From Macrostomum hystrix (taxonomy: Eukaryota > Platyhelminthes > Macrostomidae): a stretch of 64,000 bases of DNA. Location: contig CATNEN010000005.1 of NCBI GenBank assembly GCA_950097015.1, forward strand, positions 2,595,501 to 2,659,500, in the 5' to 3' direction. Below, piece by piece: positions 23,041 through 34,200 of this stretch. The first letter of the stretch is position 1; every line of letters starts with the position of its first letter. The notes under the pieces are model-generated. The model made no database searches. It was not told the DNA's origin and was given only the letters and a program-made list of their open reading frames with translations. Made by a program: the position numbers and the translations under genes.

Positions 23041-24930
23041 AGAGTTTTGTAGAAGCAGGTGCGATATTGCGTCACAGCAAACAGAGATTGCAGGTGCATA
23101 CTCAAGTGTCAACAGAATTCAAAAACAATTTTTTAAGCAGAAAATACATTCAATGTGCAATGGAAAAAGAATCCAGTTACTAATGCCAAGGAATTTATTA
23201 TTTGCTTCGATAGATTCACTTCTCTAGGTGTATCCGATAAATGCTTTACGACAACAACAGCGCTTCATAAAAGGACACGATATATAGTGTTACAAATAAT
23301 ATATGTGCATCTACACAAGCTAGCACTCTATTATAATTATTTGCTGATTCTCCAACTTACTGTTGACGAATTAAATTTCTTTCTGGCAGTTCTTAAAAAG
23401 AAATAAGCAATTAACAGTTTTAAGCTACCTACTTTGTAAATAAGAACATAATCAAAGAGACTATTTGGAAAATCAATAATCCTAGATAAAATAATTTTCA
23501 AAAAATGCAGATACAATTAAATTGTCTGCTAGTGTATCTAAAGTGCAGAAAATTTAAACAATCAAGTTTCCAAATCAAGGCTGATACTTCGATACAATAC
23601 GAGAAACTCAAAACAAAAAGCTGGCACTCTAACCATGTAAATTTATTACATTTTAAACTTCACTATAAATATGGAAATAACAATACATAAATTTGTTAGT
23701 AAAATATAAACTAAATTTGTATAATGCCATTGAATACTAAAAATCGGATGTTGTACATATTCTATAGATCTAAAATATTTTTCAATTTACAGTTTTTTCA
23801 ATCCATCTCTTATCTAGATCTTATTTAATAATATGTATATTATGAGTCCTGTTTTCTAAAGACTTCATAAATCTGACTGGATGAATATTCAGCAAACGAT
23901 CCTGTCAATTACTTTTTTTCACGAAGTTTATTTCCATCACAAAGAAAATGCCTAGGGATTATAATATCGTGGAAATAGACAAACACTGTAAGCAAAAAAA
24001 ATAGTTTATAAATTTTGTTCTTTGACAGAAATCTTCACTTCAGTGCCTCAATCAATCAATGAGTCGAGTCGTAAGCAGTGAAGAACAAAATGAATATGAG
24101 CCAAGCCATTCTTTAAGTAATAACTTGAATAAGTCACAAAAAACTCTCTCTTGCTTAGAGTTGAAAATAAACTAAACTGGACTAGTGATAAAATTTATTT
24201 TGAATTTACTTTTAATTGTCTTTTATATGGATATGCTATGCGCGTCCATGTCCACGATAATTTTAAGCGGATGCAACCAGTTAAATTGTTGTCACTGTAA
24301 ACTATCGGCGTGAGTAGTCGTTTTTTACGACATTGGCTGCAATTATTTTTGGTACTTAAGTGAATGACATATTGAAGACAAGGTACTCTTACTACCGCAC
24401 TTGTGCGACCAGATGCAATCACGAGACAGCGGTCCTGCTTATTATCTAAAAAATCTTACAAATGGCACATTGAAAGAGTTGTATCAATTACATTAATTCA
24501 GTAACGAATTTAGAAACCGGTTCATCGAATATTTTACTTTATTAGCCTTTTCTTGCTTGCTGGGATAGAAGTAAAAACGTCTATTTTAATTGTTAAAGCG
24601 ACACAATTATACAATTTTCAATTGTTGTTTCCTGGGTCGCGAGAATTTAGTTTAATAGTGATGTATTAATAAATGGCTTTGAGTGCACGATCACTGACAT
24701 TGTATCATTTTGGTGCGTTTTTTGACCCAAAGGACCACTGTATAACTGTAGTAGAGGCGTCTGCATGAAACAATCATGCATTGGTGCACGCTTGAAATTT
24801 CTATGGTCAAAATCATACAGTTAAAAGTGGTAAGAGAATGGCGCCTAGAGATTGAAGCCTATTGATAGTAGAGACAGAAGCCTAGCCACCCTAAGTCTAC
24901 TTTGTTTTCTTAATTAAAATTTTTATCGAA
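23041..24930. other. Divergent intergenic region, AT-rich
   Basis: This lies between the villin 5' end (minus) and the small plus-strand gene. It must hold both promoters if transcription is divergent, but I see no confident TATA or initiator element. Several short reading frames (for example 23155-23406) have no recognisable content. Confidence 0.4.
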
Positions 24931-25859
24931 ATGATCTACGAGGCTTCAACGGACGTGGCTATTGGTTTGCTGCATATGTCGCAAGGGGACGTCGTAGGCG
25001 CGTCTGCGTCTGAGATTGATGAACGTATCCTGCATCAGGCGACTATGCAAGGCATGTTAGACGATCTATGCAAGGCTCAGTTAGATTTGAATGAAATCGA
25101 AAAGCTGGTTACTCCGTCGGGATCCGGATATGTCGTTCACAGAGCAACAGAATTAGCTACTGGCCATAGACATTCAAGGCGTGCAACAATCAAGCTTCGT
25201 TGGTATAGACCCCGAAAAACCCCTTCCAAAATGATACGAAGGTACGTGTCGATTGCTAGTTAAAAGTAGCATTTAAAATATCTGACATTTGGCATATCCC
25301 CTTTTCAAGTGGAAGTTTTGTTCCAACTTTCAACGCTTATAAACAACTAAATAAATGCAAAGCTAGCTAAAATGCTCATAATTCATGTACAATAATGTAG
25401 CATTTCCATGCAAAATCGTTCCAGCGCAGAACAAATTAGTTTCGGCGGTATAATGTCAAGTTTGTCGCTTTTTGAAGTTACCCAATATGCAACTTAATTC
25501 AGATTTTGGCTACATGTGTACAGTTAAGTATCAGATTCAAAGGCTTCACTGCCAATCTGATACAATCAAAGGCAGTATAGAGTTATTATTGTTGGCCAAT
25601 TATCACTCACTCTAGCTGTTAACTGCATTTAGCTAAACGGCACATATTCACTAATAGTTTATACCCCGACATTTGTGCCTTACAATCGAAAGTTTAACTG
25701 AATGGGCAAGAAAAGCAAAAAACTAACCTAATTAGACCCCTTATAATAACCAGTGAGATAGAACGACAGTGATAGAAATAACTGATTTTATTAACCGCTT
25801 TAAAGTTTTCTTATGTTTTTTTTCTCAGCCTAAGTTCCCGACGAGCTGAATATCATTAG
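24931..25859 (+). CDS. Small two-exon gene, unknown protein of 113 residues
   Basis: Exon 1 is 24931-25241 and exon 2 is 25829-25859. The ATG is preceded by an in-frame TAA 13 codons upstream (24892). The donor is GAAG|GTACGT at 25242 and the acceptor is TTTTTTTCTCAG at 25828; the split codon AG|C is Ser and the stop is TAG at 25857. Without splicing the frame ends seven codons after the donor at 25263. The protein is not low-complexity. An acidic, probably helical segment (ASEIDERILHQ...DDLCKAQLDLNEIEKLV, about residues 25-60) precedes a basic, Arg-rich C-terminus (RHSRRATIKLRWYRPRK). I do not recognise the family. It lies head-to-head with villin. No function is proposed. Confidence 0.5.
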
Positions 25860-26317
25860 TTAAGCAAAACTAAAGGAAGTTATATAGTGTGTTCCAAGCG
25901 GTCGAGTTTCTATGTATAATTTAGTTACATGTGTGATACAAGATCTACCATTGGCCACTACACAGTTCAGACCCAATAAATAAACAGCACACATTTTGAA
26001 AACTACAGTGCAAACTTCGTTAAATGAGCTCGGATTCGTGCATGCAGGTAAGCTTCGATATGAAATTACCAATGAATGCTTTGGCATAACTCTACAACTT
26101 AAACAGGCATGCATATAATGCACAACAAAACTAAACAAGAGCTCGCGATTGTTGTGCCAACATTTTGTTAATAGCTTCTTCAAGGTTAACCAAAATCACT
26201 TTGCAAATCTGGAGAAAATGTTGGGTAAGCTAAAAGCATTGTTCTTTTCGTCTGCCTTTGGAATTGTTAAAGACAAGCGTGATTTAGTATGCAGATAAAG
26301 TTTGTGCTTTTCCCATT
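25860..26317. other. Intergenic, no gene seen
   Basis: Unique AT-rich sequence. A minus-strand reading frame at 25860-26183 has no recognisable features. Confidence 0.35.
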
Positions 26318-26735
26318 GATCTATTCCCATTCTCATCCCATTCTCTACCTGTTCTCATCCCATTCTCTACCTGTTCTCATCCCATTCTCTACCTGTTCTC
26401 ATCCCATTCTCTACCTGTTCTCATCCCATTCTCTACCTGTTCTCATCCCATTCTCTACCTGTTCTCATCCCATTCTCTACCTGTTCTCATCCCATTCTCT
26501 ACCTGTTCTCATCCCATTCTCTACCTGTTCTCATCCCATTCTCATCCCATTCTCATCCCATTCTCCTCCCATTCTAATCCGATTCTCATCCCATTCTCAT
26601 ATCCTATTCTCCTCCCATTCTCATCCGATTCTCATCCCATTCTCATATCCCATTCTCATCCCATTCTCCTCCCATTCTCATCCTATTCTCATCCCATTCT
26701 CATCCCCTTTCTCATCCCATTCTCATCGGATTCTA
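26318..26735. repeat. 22-bp minisatellite (CATTCTCTACCTGTTCTCAT...)
   Basis: Ten near-identical 22-bp copies (TGTTCTCATCCCATTCTCTA plus CC), then a shorter 11-bp CCATTCTCATC derivative. The switch of period within one array is visible at about 26530. Confidence 0.9.
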
Positions 26736-27574
26736 TAAGCTGACAACCTCGGCTTTATAATCTGACACCCTCTGATTCTATAATCTGACACCCTCTGATT
26801 CTATAATCTGACACCCTCTGATTCTATAATCTGACACCCTCTGATTCTGAAATCTGACACCCTCTGATTCTGAAATCTGATACCCTCTGATTCTGAAATC
26901 TGACACCCTCTGATTCTGAAATCTGATACCCTCTGATTCTGAAATCTGACACCCTCTGATTCTGAAATCTGACACCCACGGATTCTATAATCTGACACCC
27001 TCGGATTCTGAAATCTGACACCCTCGGATTCTATAATCTGACACCCTCGGCTTTATAATCTGACACCCTCGGATTCTATAATCTGAAACCCTCGGTTTCT
27101 GAAATCTGACACACTCGGATTCTGAAATCTGACACCCTCGGATTCTGAAATCTGACACCCTCGGTTTCTGAAATCTGACACCCTCGGATTCTATAATCTG
27201 ACACCCTCGGATTCTATAATCTGACACCCTCGGTTTCTGAAATCTGACACCCTCGGATTCTATAATCTGACACCCTCGGATTCTATAATCTGACACCCTC
27301 GGATTCTATAATCTGACACCCTCGGATTCTGAAATCTGACACCCTCGGCTTTATAATCTGACACCCTCGGATTCTATAATCTGACACCCTCGGATTCTAT
27401 AATCTGACACCCTCGGATTCTATAATCTGACACCCTCGGATTCTATAATCTGACACCCTCGGATTCTATAATCTGACACCCTCGGATTCTATAATCTGAC
27501 ACCCTCGGATTCTATAATCTGACACCCTCGGATTCTATAATCTGACACCCTCGGATTCTATAATCTGACACCCT
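26735..27574. repeat. 23-bp minisatellite (CGGATTCTATAATCTGACAC + CCT)
   Basis: About 36 copies. Two subfamilies are spatially sorted: CTCTGATTC... at 26765-26975 and CTCGGATTC... from about 27000. TATAATC and GAAATC variants alternate. Confidence 0.95.
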
Positions 27575-28074
27575 GCAATTTTTAACTTACTGTTTTTCAC
27601 ACTTTTTGAAAATAAAAAGTTAACGCTTTTAATTGACATAAGCAAGTGGCTTTTAATGTTAATTATAATAATATTATTATTAAATGAATCATGCTATTTA
27701 TAATAGAAGGCTGTCAATAATGTACAATTTCTCTATGTGATAAATGTGACATTTACACAATTCAAAATATAATTGTACTGCACTATTCAAAACTAGTTAA
27801 AAAGAATTATGCTTTAAACTTAGTGACTGCACTGAATCATTTTTTTGTTTTGTTGTAAAACAGATGCTTAAAATTTCAGAGTCAATTTTAAAAAATATTT
27901 GTGCGCTAAAAATATTATTTCTGAATCACAACTCAACGATGAAGACATAATTGAAAATAGAAAAAATATAGGTTTGTTTAGTACAACAGGGTACAGTATA
28001 ACTGCTTCAGTGGTTTTTGACAATTGGACGTTTCTTGGAGACAGGAAAATAAAATACACTTATTAGCAAACCGA
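27575..28074. other. AT-rich unique spacer between two arrays
   Basis: No gene, RNA or element recognised. Confidence 0.4.
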
Positions 28075-28119
28075 TCCCACCCGAGTAATTAATACCCGTT
28101 CAATAATCCCCTACTCGAT

Positions 28120-30400
28120 GATCCCTTGAATACTCAAATATAAACCGATTAGCGACTCGATAATCTGTCTCGACTTGATAATCTCTCATCGATAATGTCT
28201 ACTCGGCAATCTCTACTCGGCAATCTCTACTCGATAATCTCTACTCGATAATCTCTACTCGATAATCTCTACTCGATAATCTCTACTCGATAATCTCTAC
28301 TCGATTCTCTACTCTCTACTCTCTATTCTAATTCTAATCTCTACTCGATAATCTACTACTCGATAATCTCTACTCGATAATCTCTACTCGATAATCTACT
28401 ACTCGATAATCTCTACTCGATAATCTCTACTCGATGATCCCCTTGAATACTCAAATATAAACCGATTAGCGACTCGATAATCTGTCTCGACTCGATAATC
28501 TCTCATCGATAATCTCTACTCGACAATCTCTATTTGATAATGTCAACTCGGCAATCTCTACTCGATAATCTCTACTCGATAATGTCTACTCGATAATCTC
28601 TACTCGATAATGTCTACTCGATAATCTCAACTCGATAATCTCTACTCAATAATCTCTACTCGATAATCTCTACTCGATAATGTCTACTCGATAATCTCAA
28701 CTCGATAATCTCTACTCAATAATCTCTACTCGATAATCTCTACTCGATAATCTCAACTCGATAATCTCAACTCGATAATCTCTACTCAATAATCTCTACT
28801 CGATAATCTCTACTCGATAATGTCTACTCGATAATCTCAACTCGATAATGTCTACTCAATAATCTCTACTCGATAATCTCTACTCGATAATCTCCACTCA
28901 ATAATCTCTACTCGATAATCTCTACTCGATAATGTCTACTCGATAATCTCAACTCGATAATGTCTAATCGATAGTCTCAACTCGATAATCTCCACTCAAT
29001 AATCTCTACTCGATAATCTCTACTCGATAATGTCTACTCGATAATCTCAACTCGATAATGTCTAATCGATAGTCTCAACTCGATAATCTCCACTCAATAA
29101 TCTCTACTCGATAATCTCTACTCGATAATGTCTACTCGATAATCTCAACTCGATAATGTCTACTCGATAATGTCTACTCGATAATCTCTACTCGATAATG
29201 TCTACTCGATAATCTCTACTCGATAATGTCTACTCGATAATCTCAACTCGATAATGTCTACTCGATAATCTCTACTCGATAATCTCCACTCAATAATCTC
29301 TACTCGATAATCTCTACTCGATAATGTCTACTCGATAATCTCAACTCGATAATGTCTAATCGATAGTCTCAACTCGATAATCTCTACTCAATAATCTCTA
29401 CTCGATAATCTCTACTCGATAATGTCTACTCGATAATCTCAACTCGATAATCTCTACTCGATAATGTCTACTCGATAATCTCCACTCAATAATCTCTACT
29501 CGATAATCTCTACTCGATAATGTCTACTCGATAATGTCTACTCAATAATCTCAACTCGATAATCTCTACTCGATAATCTCAACTCGATAATGTCTAATCG
29601 ATAGTCTCAACTCAATAATCTCTACTCGATAATGTCTACTCGATAATCTCAACTCGATAATCTCTACTCGATAATGTCTACTCGATAATCTCTACTCAAT
29701 AATCTCTACTCGATAATGTCTACTCGATAATGTCTACTCGATAATCTCAACTCGATAATGTCTACTCGATAATGTCTACTCGATAATCTCTACTCGATAA
29801 TGTCTACTCGATAATCTCTACTCGATAATCTCAACTCGATAATGTCTACTCAATAATCTCTACTCGATAATCTCTACTCGATAATGTCTACTCGATAATC
29901 TCTACTCGATAATCTCCACTCAATAATCTCTACTCGATAATCTCTACTCGATAATGTCTACTCGATAATCTCAACTCGATAATGTCTAATCGATAGTCTC
30001 AACTCGATAATCTCCACTCAATAATCTCTACTCGATAATCTCTACTCGATAATGTCTACTCGATAATCTCAACTCGATAATGTCTAATCGATAGTCTCAA
30101 CTCGATAATCTCTACTCGATAATGTCTAATCGATAGTCTCAACTCGATAATCTCTACTCGATAATCTCTACTCAATAATCTCTACTTGATAATCTCTACT
30201 CGATAATCTCTACTCGATAATCTCTACTCGATAATCTCTACTCGATTCTCTACTCTCTACTCTCTATTCTAATTCTAATCTCTACTCGATAATCTACTAC
30301 TCGATAATCTCTACTCGATAATCTCTACTCGATAATCTACTACTCGATAATCTCTACTCGATAATCTCTACTCGATGATCTCCTGCTCAACAATCGCACA
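28120..30400. repeat. 14-bp minisatellite (ACTCGATAATCTCT), 2.3 kb, with segmental duplications
   Basis: About 160 copies of ACTCGATAATCTCT with TGTCT, CAACT, CAAT and CATAG variants in recurring higher-order order. A distinctive block containing ATTCTCTACTCTCTA and TCTATTCTAATTCTAATC occurs near both ends (about 28303 and 30243). A block starting TTGAATACTCAAATATAAAC occurs at about 28125 and 28444. Confidence 0.95.
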
Positions 30401-31207
30401 CTGATTGGTCCGCTACTCAAGGAACCCCATATAGATCCGTACTTTAAAAACTCTACTGGATTAACCTTTTTTAAAGATCCCTACTCAATGATCTCGAATA
30501 GCCAAGTGCACTAAGAAATCTAGCTATTTTTCGGCTTTTAATATTAGCCTGTCATTCTAAACTATTTTTAGAATTTAGAATCCATTAAACATTACTACAA
30601 TTAAAATACACAAAATTCCAGGAAATCTAAAAATTCTAAGAGTTTGTCACAAAAGTCGAACACGAAAGGAAAAAACTGTACTTATTCGCGTTTGCTATAC
30701 AAAAAAATTAGAATTGCGAAATTAGACGGCAATAAATAGTTAAATTTATCAATTTGTTAGCATTAAAATAATAATTTCGCCAGTCTTATTCCCTTTACCG
30801 TAAAGCTATGCATAGAAAATCTGCAAATAATTGGAGCGAATATGTACTCGTATTAGGCACATGTAGTAGCAAAGATATTTTATAAGTTTTTACTACTAAT
30901 TAAGGATGAAATTTATAACAACGGTGTCATAAAATCCGCAGATTTAGAAACCAAATTTGCAGTTTTATAAATTAACTTACGTAATTTCATTGGTTGGTGA
31001 AAGTCACTCTTAATTTGTTGAGGGCAAATCGATAAGGGTTCCCCGGAACAAGAGTTTCTAAAAATAGAAACAGTGATTATCTGATCGACCAATCAAATTT
31101 CGGTAGCTGATTCTGCACCAAAGTTTGAGAACCCAATTCGACCCTACACACAGATTTACATCACAGATTAAAAGAGCTATTGGTTGAATTAATCAGCAAA
31201 ATAATTG
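30401..31207. other. KSR 3' flank / intergenic
   Basis: Unique AT-rich sequence immediately downstream of the pseudokinase stop. It holds a fragment (about 31050-31110) with TTTCTAAAAATAGAAAC and CCAATCA that resembles dispersed sequences at 10.37 kb and 50.8 kb. No gene seen. Confidence 0.4.
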
Positions 31208-34200
31208 TTAATAAAAGCCCAATTTGACGACACCGTGACGATGTAGATTCTCGGGCTCTGATGAGCTGTGCCGGAGATGGCTCGCATCCTACAGTTTTAA
31301 CAAACATTTAGTCATTATAATATGTAAAATATGTTCAAAGGGCATAGTTTGGTGTACACTTACCCTGTTGTTAAGTGCTAGATTGATTTGGCTGAATTCT
31401 GGCCTGTACAAAGGATCGTGATTCCAGCAATCGCTGATGAGACTCTAAAGGATTTCGAGATCGTTTTAAGATAATTAGAATCTCATAAACTATTCGTAAG
31501 GATTGAAATTTGTGAGATAATATATTTTGTATTGTAATAATTATTCATTAAAACTACAGTTCTCAAAGTTCCCACGTCACAGAAATCCCAGTTCACAAAA
31601 ATCCCAGTTCACAGAAATCCCAGTTCACAGACATCCCAGTTCACAGAAATTCCAGTTCACAGACATCCCAGTTCACAGAAATCCCAGTTCACAGAAATCC
31701 CATTTCACAGAAATCCCAGTTCACAGAAATCCCAGTTCACAGACATCCCAGTTCACAGGAAACCCAGTTCACAGAAATCCCAGTTCACAGACATCCCAGT
31801 GAACTAGTGTTCAGTGTCTAGTGTTATCCCACTGGGATTCACAGAAACCCCAGTTCACAGACATCCCAGTGAACTAGTGTTCAGTGTCTAGTGTTATCCC
31901 ACTGGGATTCACAGAAACCCCAGTTCACAGACATCCCAGTGAACTAGTGTTCAGTGTCTAGTGTTATCCCACTGGGATTCACAGAAACCCCAGTTCACAG
32001 AAATCCCAGTTCACAGAAATCCCAGTTCACAGAAATCCCAGTTCACAGACATCCCAGTGAACTAGTGTTCAGTGTCTAGTGTTATCCCACTGGGATTCAC
32101 AGAAACCCCAGTTCAAGACATCCCAGTGAACTAGTGTTCTGTGTCTAGTGTTATCCCACTGGGATTCACAGAAACCCCAGTTCACAGAAATCCCAGTTCA
32201 CAGAAATCCCAGTTCACAGAAATCCCAGTTCACAGAAATCCCAGTTCACAGAAATCCCAGTTCACAGAAATCCCAGTTCATAGACATCCCAGTGAACTAT
32301 TGTTCAGTGTCTAGTGTTATCCCACTGGGATTCACAGAAACCCCAGTTCACAGACATCCCAGTGAGCTAGTGTTCAGTGTCTAGTGTTATCCCACTGGGA
32401 TTCACAGAAACCCCAGTTCACAGACATCCCAGTGAACTAGTGTTCAGTGTCTAGTGTTATCCCACTGGGATTCACAGAAATCCCAGTTCACAGACATCCC
32501 AGTGAACTAGTGTTCAGTGTCTAGTGTTATCCCACTGGGATTCACAGAAACCCCAGTTCACAGAAATCCCAGTTCACAGACATCCCAGTTCATAGACATC
32601 CCAGTTCACAGAAATCCCAGTTCACGAACATCCCAGTTCATAGACATCCCAGTTCACAGAAATCCCAGTTCACAGACATCCCAGTTCATAGAAATCCCAG
32701 TTCACAGAAATCCCAGTTCACGAACATCCCAGTTCATAGACATCCCAGTTCACAGAAATCCCAGTTCACAGACATCCCAGTTCACAGACATCCCAGTTCA
32801 CAGAAATCCCAGTTCACAGACATCCCAGTTCACAGAAATCCCAGTTCACAGACATCCCAGTTCACAGACATCCCAGTTCAGAGACATCCCAGTTCATAGA
32901 CATCCCAGTTCATAGACATCCCAGTTCATAGACATCCCAGTTCACAGAAATCCCAGTTCACGACATCCCAGTTCACAGAAATCCCAGTTCACAGACATCC
33001 CAGTTCACAGAAATCCCAGTTCACAGAAATACCAGTTCACAGAAATCCCAGTTCACAGATATATATTCACAGGTATCACTAACAACATAATTCGCACAGC
33101 TTAAAGCCATTTATTATTTTTTTTAGGAATAAAAAATAGTTTTATTCCAAAGCAACTCCAGCTAATCCTCACCTTTATTGAGTCTGAGGCGCGCAGGTCG
33201 CAAATCTGGTCCCTCTCGCCCCGGCAGACGTGCTCCATGTAGCGCAGACGGTCGCACTTGCCAAAGGGATAGCGGCCACTGCACACCTCGTACATGATGA
33301 TGCTGAATATTGAAAGGGTTTGATAAGTGGAAGGCTCAGGATTGTCCCAATGTTTGTCCTAGTATTAGGTGAATGGGTGTTAATTTTGCTCACCTAAATG
33401 CAAATATATCGGTGGCCACGGTGAAGGCCGAGTCCGGCACAAAGGTCGTCTTGCCAGTTAGCAGCGTGAGGATCTCCGGCGGTGTGTACCAGACTAGCGA
33501 TTCCGGTACAATCAGATAGCCAGGCCTGAAACGAAAAAGTTATTTATAGCTCAGTCACGTGACTACTTGTGGAGGGCTCGCGTGCACGACTTTCTGCCCA
33601 GCCAAGTTCAGCCGACTTATTTCATTCCCTGCTATCCAATGGGGGTCAAGCTTATGCTTATAGTCGTGAGGTGGGTTTCGGGTTTGTTAGATTGTATAAA
33701 ACGGTGCTGAAAATATTCTCGTTTCAAGCGATTGTTAATTGATAATAATTTATAATAGATAAAGCTAGTCTGAAGATGGATGGGCCGCGTATTATTTTGA
33801 AGGCACAAGGTGTCGTTGTTCAAGGTCAGTATAACTATAATGTTAAACATTTGCTGAGTTCATTTGAAAGCTTGCCAACAAGAAAGTGGTTTGAACTACC
33901 TGCTAACCTCCGCATTGTATAATTATACACTGTAATTGCATTTCTTCTATTAAGGAATGCTTGTTTTACTGATTAGGTTTTTTCTATATGAAACAGTTGA
34001 TTTCGTTTTTAGAAATATTTAGTTTCTCACTGTGTGTGAGCCTATTTAGAAAAAGCAATTTATTACGAGTGTGTTTGTAGTTATGTTTTAGAAAATTCCG
34101 ATATAGTTTTGCAAACTACAAGTATTAGCGGTGTTCCGATCGAAATATGTACAGAAAGAATGCAAACTACATGTACTTGTGAACTTCGGCGGGCAGTTTT

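Noticed and set aside
33776-33922. 48-codon ATG frame upstream of the synthase
   Set aside because: Length is within chance, with no recognisable motif and no splice evidence linking it to the synthase.
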